Positions 44,374-53,017 of a DNA stretch of 64,000 nucleotides are shown here, one piece after another. The DNA is from Moorena sp. SIOASIH. Its GTDB lineage: Bacteria > Cyanobacteriota > Cyanobacteriia > Cyanobacteriales > Coleofasciculaceae. The position numbers were made by a program, and so were the translations under genes. A model generated the notes under the pieces. The model was given only the letters and a program-made list of their open reading frames with translations, did no database searches and had not been told where the DNA came from. The stretch covers positions 1 to 64,000 of the forward strand of contig NZ_JAAHIH010000006.1 of assembly GCF_010671925.1 (NCBI RefSeq). The letters run 5' to 3'. Position 1 is the stretch's first letter, and each line of letters begins with the position of its first letter.

Positions 44374-45441
44374 TTAGTGATGATTGAGGTAAGGACGTTC
44401 CCATTCAATCCCTAACTGAGAAAATTGTTGGCGGATGGCCTTGAGGCGCTCCTCTGGAGTGTTATTACCGTTTTGCCAAGCCTGCATTAAACCATTGGCT
44501 ACAATTTGGCAGCGGTTCATGCCAAAACTTTCTTGAGAGGTAAATTTTTGGGTTGGTTCTTCTGCAAAACTCAGTCCTGGTGCCAAAAACTTGGTGAATA
44601 AAGGCACTTGTGGGCGAAAATGGCAGCGGTTTGCTAGATATATGGTTTGCATCACCCCAAAGACAACTTCAGAATCACAGCGCTCAAAGTAGAGTACTCC
44701 GCAGTCATGGCGTTTGTATTCCGATGGATTGTATAGAACTTTAAATGTAAAAGGAATTGCTGCTGCATTCAAATATTTTGTCATGCTATCCATGACAGCA
44801 AGGGCTCCATCTGGTGTCAGATTAAAATAGATTCGCGCTGTTTTAGAATCGATATCACCATTGCCCTGTCGCTCTTGACCAACATTACCCACTGCTACAT
44901 AAAAGCCGTTTTGCATCAAATTCTTGGGCATCCGGATGGCAACGAGGCTGCCAATGGAAGCAGATTTTTCTTCAGATTTGAGATGAATCTCCCGTTCAAT
45001 ATGCATAGTCAAACTCCCTTTGGTGACGGCTATTGAACCATCGGTTTCTTCTGAGATTACCTGCCAATTGGGATCAAAGTAGCCTGTGCCTTGATTGTTG
45101 GCGTGGAGTCGTTGGTAAAATTCTAGGTCTATTCCAAGTAGGCTATTGTTCTCTAAGTTTTGATGGGGTGCTATATCCGCGCGACTTGTGTTGAGTGCCA
45201 GGGGAGTGCGCAGATAGCCATTGTAATAGATGCCGTAGAGGAAATTTCTCAGCAGTAGGCTGAGATACTTATGCTGTATGTCTTGAGGAAGTTGCTGAAA
45301 GCGGACTACTGTTTCATCAGGTATGGTGAAGGGTTGATAGTTGGGATGGTTGATACAAAAATTGGACTGGATTTCAATATTGTTAACAATATCTTCCAGA
45401 GCTGCTTGCTGTTGATTGGGAAAAGGGTTGTCGAATAGCAT
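44374..45441 (-). CDS. HopA1-domain protein, candidate RiPP-modifying lyase
   Basis: A 355-residue protein with features of the HopA1 family: an N-terminal helical part with FLYGIYYNGYLRTPL and a central GYFDPNWQV element. The conserved core follows, with ARIYFNLTPDGALAVMDSMT, IPFTFKVLYNPSEYKRHDCGVLYFE, LFTKFLAPGLSFAEEP and ESFGMNRCQIVANGL. From memory of the field, HopA1-domain proteins pair with APH-fold kinases in thioviridamide-type and class V lanthipeptide clusters. There they help turn phosphorylated Ser/Thr into dehydro residues. Exactly that pairing is present here with the gene at 45655 and a candidate precursor at 47152. The reaction is inferred. A role as a secreted effector is less likely, because no signal peptide is seen. 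Confidence 0.85.
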   Translation of the reverse strand: MLFDNPFPNQQQAALEDIVNNIEIQSNFCINHPNYQPFTIPDETVVRFQQLPQDIQHKYLSLLLRNFLYGIYYNGYLRTPLALNTSRADIAPHQNLENNSLLGIDLEFYQRLHANNQGTGYFDPNWQVISEETDGSIAVTKGSLTMHIEREIHLKSEEKSASIGSLVAIRMPKNLMQNGFYVAVGNVGQERQGNGDIDSKTARIYFNLTPDGALAVMDSMTKYLNAAAIPFTFKVLYNPSEYKRHDCGVLYFERCDSEVVFGVMQTIYLANRCHFRPQVPLFTKFLAPGLSFAEEPTQKFTSQESFGMNRCQIVANGLMQAWQNGNNTPEERLKAIRQQFSQLGIEWERPYLNHH

Positions 45442-45473
45442 CGTAATTTAAATTAAAATTAGATCAAGTCTAT

Positions 45474-45572
45474 ATAGCAGTTCTCAATTGGGTGAGGTAC
45501 TTCGTCCTGGGTTTTAGGGAACAGGGAATAGGGAACAGGGAACAGAGAAGAGGCAAGAGGCAAGAGGGAAAA
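45474..45572. repeat. Composite repeat: AGCAGTTCTCAATTGGG unit plus GGAACAG and AGGCAAG heptamers
   Basis: Same block as at 26068-26185 but with GGAACAG/GGAATAG and then AGGCAAG heptamers. It lies in the 210-base gap between the HopA1 and kinase genes. Confidence 0.8.
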
Positions 45573-45654
45573 AATCCTGTGTACCTCATTAGGCTAGAAA
45601 CCGCTATATAGCAGTTTTCAATTGACAATTTACAGGTATGCTACAAACCCTTTT

Positions 45655-46830
45655 CTAGGGGATTACCGGATTTGATATCAGTTCTGATTCTGAGATACCA
45701 AAAACCGTTGGCACAGATTGTTTTGGTCGGCAGAGTAGAGTTTTGGCAACCTGGAGCATACAGATTCCAGTATTATCAAAGGATTTCTGATAGTAAATCA
45801 TTGCCTGAATTTGGTGAATCAGTGCCAAACCGGTAAACTGAACTACTCGTTTAAGCCAGTTGGGACGAGCCGACTCAATCCCGGGAAAAGCGGTAAGATA
45901 GGCTTGGGTTAGAGCAGCGATGGAGGGTTGAAGCACTTGTAAAGGAGTCACTGCTAGACGCAAGGATTCTTCTAATTTAATCGTGGGGTCTACCACTAAG
46001 CTACTTAACCAGATACCCAGGTAGCTGGCGATTATGGTTCCAAGGTCAAAGGCTGGATCTCCCCAGGCACAACGTTCCCAATCAATCAGTCGCACCATGC
46101 TCTGATCGGGTGGTGAAGATATTGAGAATTGCTCCCACTCTCTATGAACCAAAATGTTGTTCAATTTTAAGTCATTGTGGGTTAGGCAACTCGGATGCCA
46201 GTTAGCTTCCAAATCTGCGATCGCATTTCCCAGACTGGGGTAACGTTGATAGAGAACAAAGAACTTTAAGGCATTGTTAGGGATTGAGCCAAACATTTCT
46301 GGGCTAAGCCGTCCGATTCCTTTAGCTGGATTGCCAAACCGATAGGGAGATTTCCCCTTTGGTACCTGGTCTAGAAAATTACGACATTCTGGTTGATTGA
46401 AGGTAAGACGATGGAGGTTGGCTAAAACTGTTCCGATATCAGTTGCGATCGCTTCAGGGAAAACTTGGTTTTGATAGTAGAAACTAAACAGGTCGAGATA
46501 GTTATTTAGATAGTTGTAGACCAGGATGCAATGATCGGGATCAAAATGAAGGATCTGGGAAACTGATGAAGCTAGACAGTCCTGCTCTGGCAACTGCTGC
46601 AGCCAGCGATGAAATTGCCACTCATTGAAAAATTCATGATTTATAATACCGCCATTATGGGGTCTTTCCTGCTTAACCAGTAGCTGACGATGATCTGAAA
46701 AGCTCACCAGTAAATTGAAATTCTTAGCAGGAGCAGCCGATTCCACCTGGATAGATTCTAGGTCTGACGGAGTACACAGTCCTATATCCAATAGATATGA
46801 GGAAATCGTTTCAGATGATAGTGGTTCCAC
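45655..46830 (-). CDS. APH-fold phosphotransferase, candidate RiPP Ser/Thr kinase
   Basis: A 391-residue protein of the aminoglycoside/choline kinase fold. An ATP-anchoring Lys is in LLVKQE (Lys53), the catalytic loop LTHNDLKLNN has Asp220 and Asn225 at 216-225, and the metal-binding segment LIDWERCAWGDPAFDLG has Asp250. All key residues are intact. Antibiotic resistance and choline phosphorylation are known activities of the fold. Here it is co-oriented with a HopA1-domain gene 210 bases downstream and divergent from a Pro/Thr/Cys-rich peptide gene. This favours phosphorylation of peptide Thr/Ser before elimination. That is inference from context and the known kinase/HopA1 pairing in class V lanthipeptide and thioamitide pathways. 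Confidence 0.85.
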   Translation of the reverse strand: MEPLSSETISSYLLDIGLCTPSDLESIQVESAAPAKNFNLLVSFSDHRQLLVKQERPHNGGIINHEFFNEWQFHRWLQQLPEQDCLASSVSQILHFDPDHCILVYNYLNNYLDLFSFYYQNQVFPEAIATDIGTVLANLHRLTFNQPECRNFLDQVPKGKSPYRFGNPAKGIGRLSPEMFGSIPNNALKFFVLYQRYPSLGNAIADLEANWHPSCLTHNDLKLNNILVHREWEQFSISSPPDQSMVRLIDWERCAWGDPAFDLGTIIASYLGIWLSSLVVDPTIKLEESLRLAVTPLQVLQPSIAALTQAYLTAFPGIESARPNWLKRVVQFTGLALIHQIQAMIYYQKSFDNTGICMLQVAKTLLCRPKQSVPTVFGISESELISNPVIP

Positions 46831-47151
46831 AATATCAGTAGATGATCAGTAGATGCACAACTTAAAGAGAAAATGTTTGTTGTTTACCCTTGAGAAGTTA
46901 ACCGATAGTATGGGCAAGTCTTGTGCCTAACCGTACAAAAATCAACACTCAACAGTGAACAATCAATAATCAGACTGTTATAGTTTCAGGAGTTATCCCA
47001 TTTCTCTTTATCTATTGATACTCTAGTTTTCCACTAAAAACTCGCCAAAATGGCGAGACGAAACTGAGATTTTTATCTAAAACAGAATTTGTAGACTTAC
47101 AGAAATCTTGAATAAAGTCATCCGTCACACTCCTATGGAGGAAAACTAATA
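46831..47151. promoter_or_regulatory. Divergent regulatory region of the candidate RiPP locus
   Basis: A 320-base AT-rich space separates the kinase (minus) and the peptide gene (plus). At 47041-47057, CTCGCCA and TGGCGAG form a 7-base-pair hairpin with a 3-base loop, about 100 bases before the peptide start. It could be an operator or part of the leader. A strong ribosome site, TGGAGGAAAAC, sits nine bases before the peptide ATG. Confidence 0.6.
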
Positions 47152-47478
47152 ATGGAAATTTCTGAGTTACCCATCGGTTTTGAGTTGTTATCCGATGAGG
47201 AAACCTTTCTCAATGATCTAGATCAGCAAGATACTATGGTTCAGGGTGGTGCATGTGGTCCGACTCCCCTAACTCCAGTGATTCTGTGTCCAGCACCTAC
47301 GGCAGTTCCCATGCCTGAACACCCAGAACCTTTTCCCAAATGTCCACGCCCAATACCCCAACCAACACCTCCTGTTTTTGAACATCCACGGCCCAGACCT
47401 TTTCCTAAACCCGGGCCCAGACCAATTCATAGAACAGGACCGATTATGATGACTCCACCAATACGAATGGAACATTAG
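47152..47478 (+). CDS. Proline-rich candidate RiPP precursor peptide
   Basis: A 108-residue product with an excellent ribosome site (GGAGG). Residues 1-33 are acidic, amphipathic and end MVQGG, like a double-glycine leader. Residues 34-108 form a putative core of 75 residues with 26 Pro, Cys at 35, 46 and 64, Thr at 38, 41, 50, 72, 95 and 101, no Ser, and a basic C-terminal half with PRPxPxP periods. Thr and Cys are the substrates for dehydration and thioether formation. The divergent kinase and HopA1 genes supply the expected enzymes. No LanC cyclase, peptidase or transporter gene was recognised within the locus. It could instead be a secreted proline-rich structural peptide. The core length is unusual for a lanthipeptide. 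Confidence 0.7.
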   Translation: MEISELPIGFELLSDEETFLNDLDQQDTMVQGGACGPTPLTPVILCPAPTAVPMPEHPEPFPKCPRPIPQPTPPVFEHPRPRPFPKPGPRPIHRTGPIMMTPPIRMEH

Positions 47479-47561
47479 ATTGAGGGCATTAGCCTCTCGC
47501 TCTAAGTGTAGGGGCTGATGGTAAGGATTAAGCTAAAACGCATTTGAAATGTGTTTTAACA

Positions 47562-47648
47562 AGGCAAAAGGCAAAAGGCAAAAGGCAAAAGGCAAAAGGC
47601 AAGAGGCAATAGGCAATAGGCAATAGGCAATAGGCAATAGGCAAAAGG
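47562..47648. repeat. GGCAAAA and GGCAATA heptamer array
   Basis: About six GGCAAAA units change into one GGCAAGA and then five GGCAATA units, showing how variant heptamers spread in blocks. Confidence 0.95.
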
Positions 47649-47875
47649 ATACTGGAATCTATATTTTTTAGTTTATTTCACTAATATACAGTTTAAAGGC
47701 ACAACATTTGACTAGGTTTTGTTAGATAAAAAAATGAATAAATTATCTCATTGTCTGTTGAAGGCTTATCATATAAACGATTATTTTTAGCAACTTTATA
47801 GATATAGGAATTATAAATATTTTGTGAACTATAAAGCGGGCATTATGGTCGCACAAGGATGAAAGTTCTTTCCAT
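47649..47875. other. AT-rich intergenic stretch
   Basis: About 225 bases of AT-rich sequence after the peptide gene and its heptamer array. No gene, terminator or RNA was recognised. Confidence 0.45.
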
Positions 47876-47923
47876 TGTCTTGATGCAGTCGCTCATGGCG
47901 GAAACCACAGCAGTTGCTCATGG
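47876..47923. repeat. Dispersed repeat, copy 2 of the 17637 unit
   Basis: TGTCTTGATGCAGTCGCTCA followed by GGCGGAAACCAC and GCAGTTGCTCATGG, nearly identical to 17637-17688. Short frames across it (80-84 codons) come from the repeat and the heptamers behind it. Confidence 0.75.
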
Positions 47924-47997
47924 GGGGAACCCCCTTTGGCGGCACTGCCTCCCCAAGACCGCGCTGCATCGCTACCAACAATCCCGATCTACTTTCT

Positions 47998-48083
47998 TGC
48001 CTATTGCCTATTGCCTCTTGCCTATTGCCTTTTGCCTATTGCCTTTTGCCTCTTGCCTCTTGCCTCTTGCCTCTTGCCTTTCC
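47998..48083. repeat. TTGCCTA/TTGCCTC/TTGCCTT heptamer array
   Basis: About twelve units in the complement orientation of the GGCAAxA families, ending near the HIT gene promoter. Confidence 0.95.
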
Positions 48084-48185
48084 CAAGCGCGACTATGTTC
48101 ACAACTCAAATAAAAATGCTATAGCTACCTGACATTTTGTGTCACAATTGCAGCTGATCTAGTAAACATAGTATTGGCAGCTGCT

Positions 48186-48527
48186 ATGAGCGAAACCATC
48201 TTTAGCAAGATTATCCGCCGAGAAATCCCAGCAGATATTGTTTATGAAGACGATTTAGCCCTTGCCTTCAAGGATATTAACCCTCAGGCACCAGTTCATA
48301 TTCTGGTAATTCCCAAGAAGCCCATTCCTAAACTGGAAGCAGCTGAGTCGGAAGATCAAGCTCTGATGGGCCACCTGTTGTTAACGGCTAAGCAAGTTGC
48401 TGAGCAAGTCGGTTTGACCAATGGCTATCGACTGGTGATTAATAATGGTGCTGATGGTGGTCAAACGGTTGATCACCTGCATTTGCACATCTTGGGTCAA
48501 CGCCAAATGAAGTGGCCTCCTGGTTAA
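48186..48527 (+). CDS. HIT-family (histidine triad) nucleotide-binding protein
   Basis: Started at ATG 48186 (MSETIFSKIIRREIPADIVY), giving 113 residues. The frame is open to TTG 48174. Seen: DDLALAFKDINPQAPVHILV in the central sheet and the histidine triad VDHLHLHILG (His-X-His-X-His) followed by QMKWPPG. This is the Hint subgroup, dimeric purine-nucleotide phosphoramidases of about 110 residues, typical for cyanobacteria. It stands alone before psbA. Its physiological substrate is unknown. Confidence 0.95.
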   Translation: MSETIFSKIIRREIPADIVYEDDLALAFKDINPQAPVHILVIPKKPIPKLEAAESEDQALMGHLLLTAKQVAEQVGLTNGYRLVINNGADGGQTVDHLHLHILGQRQMKWPPG

Positions 48528-48813
48528 GGTTTTTTAAGTGCTCAGTGTTCAGTGCTGAGTCCTGAGTTGGTTTCTAAGTTAGGACTTAGGCAAAGAACCA
48601 GGCTCAGGCTCTATATCTCAGGCTCTATATATAGAGGCCCTCCATCGAACGCCTCTAGTTTTATGCGATCGCTATTTTGTATGCGATCGCTATTTTGGTT
48701 TAACTATTTTGGTTTTTTTATCATATTAATAGTTATTTGTCAAGAATTACTTAATATAATTTTTACTTATTTACATTATTTAATAACATGAGGGGAAATT
48801 ACTCTCAAACCCC

Positions 48814-48842
48814 TTTACAAAACTAAATATATTACTTAATAT
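48814..48842 (+). promoter_or_regulatory. psbA copy 1 promoter
   Basis: TTTACA (48814-48819), 17-base spacer, TAATAT (48837-48842). The untranslated leader of about 60 bases is almost identical in both psbA copies. The similarity between the upstream regions extends back to about 48715. Confidence 0.75.
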
Positions 48843-48913
48843 AAATACATGAAGGCGCACACAAGCCGGACGAACCTCGATAACTTCATATTCATACCCG
48901 CAATCATAAGAAC

Positions 48914-49993
48914 ATGACTACTGTATTACAACAGAGCAACACCTCTGTGTGGTCTCAGTTCTGCAATTGGGTCACCTCTACCAACAACCGCCTCTATGTA
49001 GGCTGGTTTGGTATCTTAATGATCCCAACTTTGCTAGCTGCTACCACCTGCTTCATCATTGCTTTCATCGCTGCTCCTCCTGTGGACATCGATGGTATCC
49101 GCGAGCCGGTTGCTGGCTCCCTGATGTATGGCAACAACATCATCTCTGGTGCTGTTGTTCCTTCTTCTAACGCCATTGGCTTACACTTCTACCCAATCTG
49201 GGAAGCTGCTTCCTTAGATGAGTGGCTATACAACGGTGGTCCTTACCAGTTGGTAGTGTTCCACTTCCTGATTGGTGTATTCGCCTACATGGGTCGTGAG
49301 TGGGAACTGAGCTACCGCTTAGGTATGCGTCCTTGGATCTGCGTCGCTTACAGCGCACCAGTTGCAGCTGCTAGCGCCGTGTTCCTGATCTACCCAATCG
49401 GACAAGGTTCTTTCTCCGATGGTATGCCTCTCGGTATCAGCGGAACCTTCAACTTCATGTTCGTGTTCCAAGCTGAGCACAACATCCTGATGCACCCGTT
49501 CCACATGCTAGGTGTAGCCGGTGTATTCGGTGGTTCCTTGTTCTCTGCAATGCACGGTTCTTTGGTGACCTCCTCCTTAGTGCGTGAGACCACCGAAACC
49601 GAGTCTCAGAACTATGGTTACAAGTTCGGTCAAGAGGAAGAAACTTACAACATCGTGGCAGCTCACGGCTACTTCGGTCGTTTAATCTTCCAATACGCTT
49701 CCTTCAACAACAGCCGTTCCTTGCACTTCTTCTTAGGTGCATGGCCTGTAATCGGCATCTGGTTTACTGCACTGGGCATCAGCACCATGGCATTTAACCT
49801 CAATGGTTTCAACTTCAACCAGAGCATCATCGACTCACAAGGTCACGTGATCAACACCTGGGCTGATGTACTTAACCGGGCTAACCTAGGTTTCGAGGTA
49901 ATGCACGAGCGTAACGCTCACAACTTCCCTCTAGACCTAGCTGCTGCTGAAGCTACTCCTGTAGCTTTGACTGCTCCAGTGATCAACGGTTAA
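48914..49993 (+). CDS. psbA: Photosystem II D1 protein, copy 1
   Basis: A 359-residue D1 protein with five membrane helices and all manganese-cluster and plastoquinone-site residues in expected segments (VMHERNAHNFPLDLA, FQAEHNILMHPFH). The C-terminus continues 16 residues after the CtpA cleavage site LDLA, ending APVING. The residue at the position called 130 in the D1 literature is Glu (MGREWELS), the mark of the high-light form that tunes the pheophytin. The N-terminus is one residue shorter than in thermophilic homologues. The protein is identical to that encoded at 50489. The nucleotides differ at only about six silent sites. D1 is the most rapidly turned-over subunit, so two genes raise its supply. 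Confidence 0.99.
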   Translation: MTTVLQQSNTSVWSQFCNWVTSTNNRLYVGWFGILMIPTLLAATTCFIIAFIAAPPVDIDGIREPVAGSLMYGNNIISGAVVPSSNAIGLHFYPIWEAASLDEWLYNGGPYQLVVFHFLIGVFAYMGREWELSYRLGMRPWICVAYSAPVAAASAVFLIYPIGQGSFSDGMPLGISGTFNFMFVFQAEHNILMHPFHMLGVAGVFGGSLFSAMHGSLVTSSLVRETTETESQNYGYKFGQEEETYNIVAAHGYFGRLIFQYASFNNSRSLHFFLGAWPVIGIWFTALGISTMAFNLNGFNFNQSIIDSQGHVINTWADVLNRANLGFEVMHERNAHNFPLDLAAAEATPVALTAPVING

Positions 49994-50025
49994 TTTCAAC
50001 TTGGCATAATACGCTAAGTTAAAAC

Positions 50026-50060
50026 AAAGCGCTCTCCAGATGGGGAGCGCTTTTTTGTTT
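50026..50060 (+). terminator. psbA copy 1 terminator
   Basis: AAAGCGCTCTCC and GGGGAGCGCTTT form a 12-base-pair stem with one wobble, followed by TTTTGTTT. A standard rho-independent terminator 33 bases after the stop. Confidence 0.9.
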
Positions 50061-50388
50061 GGAGTCTAATCGATAACTTTGAGTGGTATTGGGGATATGA
50101 TCGCCGCTTTGGGATTACTTATATTGATTACCCAACCCAACAGCGTATTCCTAAGTCTAGTTTTGAGTGGTATTGCGAGTGTATTCAAAATAATCGGGTG
50201 GTTTGATCATTAATCGGAAAAACCAATCGGGTTAACCGGGAAGTGCTGGTAGCGTAAGCTTTGATCTGGTAGCGTAGGCTATTTTTGTTTTTGTTATCAC
50301 ATTACGCTTTATTTGTCAATACTTTTTAATATAAGTTTTACTTATTTACATTATTTAATATATATCCGGGCAATTACTCTCAAAACCC
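50061..50388. other. Spacer between the two psbA genes
   Basis: About 330 bases. The first 200 are unique and include three GTAGCG(T)AAGC-like repeats near 50250-50280. From about 50290 they match the region before copy 1. No gene. Confidence 0.7.
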
Positions 50389-50417
50389 TTTACAAAACTA
50401 AATATATTACTTAATAT
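50389..50417 (+). promoter_or_regulatory. psbA copy 2 promoter
   Basis: TTTACA (50389-50394), 17-base spacer, TAATAT (50412-50417), the same boxes as copy 1. Confidence 0.75.
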
Positions 50418-50488
50418 AAATACATGAAGGCGCACACAAGCCGGACGAACCTCGATAACTTCATATTCATACCCGCAATCATAAGAAC

Positions 50489-51568
50489 ATGACTACTGTA
50501 TTACAGCAGAGCAACACCTCTGTGTGGTCTCAGTTCTGCAATTGGGTCACCTCTACCAACAACCGCCTCTATGTAGGCTGGTTTGGTATCTTAATGATCC
50601 CAACTTTGCTAGCTGCTACCACCTGCTTCATCATTGCTTTCATCGCTGCTCCTCCTGTGGACATCGATGGTATCCGCGAGCCGGTTGCTGGCTCCCTGAT
50701 GTATGGCAACAACATCATCTCTGGTGCTGTTGTTCCTTCTTCTAACGCCATTGGCTTACACTTCTACCCAATCTGGGAAGCTGCTTCCTTAGATGAGTGG
50801 CTATACAACGGTGGTCCTTACCAGTTGGTAGTGTTCCACTTCCTGATTGGTGTATTCGCCTACATGGGTCGTGAGTGGGAACTGAGCTACCGCTTAGGTA
50901 TGCGTCCTTGGATCTGCGTCGCTTACAGCGCACCAGTTGCAGCTGCTAGCGCCGTGTTCCTGATCTACCCAATCGGACAAGGTTCTTTCTCCGATGGTAT
51001 GCCTCTCGGTATCAGCGGAACCTTCAACTTTATGTTTGTGTTCCAAGCTGAGCACAACATCTTGATGCACCCGTTCCACATGCTAGGTGTAGCCGGTGTA
51101 TTCGGTGGTTCCTTGTTCTCTGCAATGCACGGTTCTTTGGTGACCTCCTCCTTAGTGCGTGAGACCACCGAAACCGAGTCACAGAACTATGGTTACAAGT
51201 TCGGTCAAGAGGAAGAAACTTACAACATCGTGGCAGCTCACGGCTACTTCGGTCGTTTAATCTTCCAATACGCTTCCTTCAACAACAGCCGTTCCTTGCA
51301 CTTCTTCTTAGGTGCATGGCCTGTAATCGGCATCTGGTTTACTGCACTGGGCATCAGCACCATGGCATTTAACCTCAATGGTTTCAACTTCAACCAGAGC
51401 ATCATCGACTCACAAGGTCACGTGATCAACACCTGGGCTGATGTACTTAACCGGGCTAACCTAGGTTTCGAGGTAATGCACGAGCGTAACGCTCACAACT
51501 TCCCTCTAGACCTAGCTGCTGCTGAAGCTACTCCTGTAGCTTTGACTGCTCCAGTGATCAACGGTTAA
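50489..51568 (+). CDS. psbA: Photosystem II D1 protein, copy 2
   Basis: A 359-residue protein identical to copy 1, with Glu at the position-130 equivalent, the LDLA processing site and the same leader. The two genes lie 1,575 bases apart, start to start, with promoter, leader and terminator all repeated. This is a complete tandem duplication kept uniform by gene conversion or formed recently. Both should respond to high light in the same way, because no difference in the promoter boxes is visible. Most cyanobacteria keep psbA copies dispersed, so the tandem form is uncommon but not unique. Confidence 0.99.
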   Translation: MTTVLQQSNTSVWSQFCNWVTSTNNRLYVGWFGILMIPTLLAATTCFIIAFIAAPPVDIDGIREPVAGSLMYGNNIISGAVVPSSNAIGLHFYPIWEAASLDEWLYNGGPYQLVVFHFLIGVFAYMGREWELSYRLGMRPWICVAYSAPVAAASAVFLIYPIGQGSFSDGMPLGISGTFNFMFVFQAEHNILMHPFHMLGVAGVFGGSLFSAMHGSLVTSSLVRETTETESQNYGYKFGQEEETYNIVAAHGYFGRLIFQYASFNNSRSLHFFLGAWPVIGIWFTALGISTMAFNLNGFNFNQSIIDSQGHVINTWADVLNRANLGFEVMHERNAHNFPLDLAAAEATPVALTAPVING

Positions 51569-51600
51569 TTTCAACTTGGCATAATACGCTAAGTTAATAA

Positions 51601-51635
51601 AAAGCGCTCTCCATATGGGGAGCGCTTTTTTGTTT
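51601..51635 (+). terminator. psbA copy 2 terminator
   Basis: AAAGCGCTCTCC pairs with GGGGAGCGCTTT across CATAT-type loop bases, followed by TTTTGTTTTT. Confidence 0.9.
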
Positions 51636-51699
51636 TTGACAACCTGCTCAAAATATTTATAGCGCTACGCGCAAGGTAAGAGGAATTTTACCAAAAAAT

Positions 51700-52085
51700 T
51701 TGGGTTTAAAGCCCCGTCCTTACAGGACGGCTTTGTGTTAGAATAAAGACATAACAAAAAATAATATTCTAGATAAACATGATCTTGAAGAAGTAGACAG
51801 TGTAAAAAACCTGTTTTGAGATAATCAGGTTGCACAATCAAGTCTAACGATTTGGACGTCTATGAAGGTCTAAGATCAAAAAAAATGTTTATCTAAATTT
51901 GTTAATTAATTTAGGTACGGTGGGGCACACCGAAACCTAGGTCATAGACCAAATACGCTTGGGTCGAGGAGACCTATATTTTTCCTGGCTCCGGCCTGGT
52001 TAAACAAGTCCCCCCGTTGTTCGCGTAGCGTGGCCATAGGCCAAGCAAGAATCCCCGTCCTTCCAGGGCGGGGAGTGTCAACTAA
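51700..52085 (+). mobile_element. Orphan IS200/IS605-like remnant with ncRNA-like right end
   Basis: At the left, AAAGCCCCGTCC...GGACGGCTTT folds into a hairpin. At the right, AATCCCCGTCCTTCCAGGGC followed by GGGGAGTGTCAAC has the form of an IS200/IS605 right end and of a tnpB omega RNA 3' hairpin. Between them lies GGTACGGTGGGGCACACCGA and further stem-forming sequence, but no tnpA or tnpB. A dispersed GCGTAGCGTGGCC repeat has inserted at 52019-52042. It is a non-autonomous element or the end of a deleted one. Confidence 0.5.
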
Positions 52086-52144
52086 CCTTCCTTAAATAAG
52101 CAGGAGTGTTTCATTTCTCACCCTGACCTACGCCCTAGGCGCTA

Positions 52145-52705
52145 TTAGAGCTTTCGGATATGGAGTCGAGTAGCCCAGGATTCGTGGGATGCTGGCACTT
52201 CCTCCTTCATCGCACATATGCCGACATCCAACCGGACCCGAGCATCCTCGGAGAAAACCCCAACGACAGTACCGTAGGTAATCGAGCCGAGTGCCAATTC
52301 ATTCAAGGGAACAATTCTCAGCCTGGTCGCCCAGGATTCGTGGGATGCTGGCACTTCCTCCTTCATCGCACGTATGCCGAGATCTAACCGGGTGCTACCA
52401 TCCTCAGAGAAGATGCCAACGAGATGATCGGGCTCCACAGGACCACTACTCGGTCCATCTAAACGCTCGATCACTAGCCGAGTAGCCCAGGAGTCGTGGG
52501 ATGCTGGCACTTCCTCCTTCATCGCACGTATGCCCACATCCAACCGGACCCGACCATCTTCAGAGAATATCCCCACCAAGTCGTTCCACTCCGGAGTCCC
52601 TTGTGTATCTGCATACGCGATTCCAGAACCTAGAAACAAAGCAGTGCATAGAATTACTGCTAAGACTCCTGCTCTGAACCAAGATCGTAATTTGATAATC
52701 ATCAC
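52145..52705 (-). CDS. Secreted protein with three 39-residue repeats
   Basis: A 186-residue protein with a signal peptide to about residue 32 (GIAYA). The mature part is three near-identical repeats at about 43-81, 95-133 and 147-185, spaced 52 residues apart. Each has VGIFSEDGRVRLDVGIRAMK, then EEVPASHESWATRL and a short strand. Acidic and basic residues alternate, and the repeat has a Trp and a His. No named family was recognised. The repeats also show as 156-base DNA repeats with few changes, so expansion was recent. It lies alone between psbA and a transposase remnant. Function unknown; export to periplasm or surface is likely. Confidence 0.75.
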   Translation of the reverse strand: MMIIKLRSWFRAGVLAVILCTALFLGSGIAYADTQGTPEWNDLVGIFSEDGRVRLDVGIRAMKEEVPASHDSWATRLVIERLDGPSSGPVEPDHLVGIFSEDGSTRLDLGIRAMKEEVPASHESWATRLRIVPLNELALGSITYGTVVGVFSEDARVRLDVGICAMKEEVPASHESWATRLHIRKL

Positions 52706-53017
52706 TTCTTTACTGTTTTGATTTGAACTTATCCCAGGTTAAGTAGTAGGGATTGCTGATTTTGCGTATGATTCCGCTCTTTCAAAGTCTCCAAAAGTTT
52801 GGGATATTTAGAGGGGTTTACCAAAACCAAACGATCGCGCATTTATACTTTAATTCAGCAACGCCTACACAGCAAAGCCTACATCTGTATAATATATGAC
52901 AGAATTTAAAGAGGTATGGTGGTAATTACCCCTCGCTCCGCTTCCGTGCTGGTAGTGCCTATGGGGAAGTGTGGGAGTGGTAAGATCAATCTTGCTTGTG
53001 AAAAAATAGTCGTATTG
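52706..53017. other. Intergenic stretch
   Basis: About 300 bases without a supported gene, upstream of the repeat-protein gene. It contains a CGATCG site and no identified promoter. Confidence 0.45.

Noticed and set aside
47859..48132. Overlapping frames with Leu-Pro periods
   Set aside because: They are heptamer and dispersed-repeat shadows in three frames.
48994..51168. Antisense frames across both psbA genes
   Set aside because: Identical shadow frames in both copies come from codon use on the sense strand.
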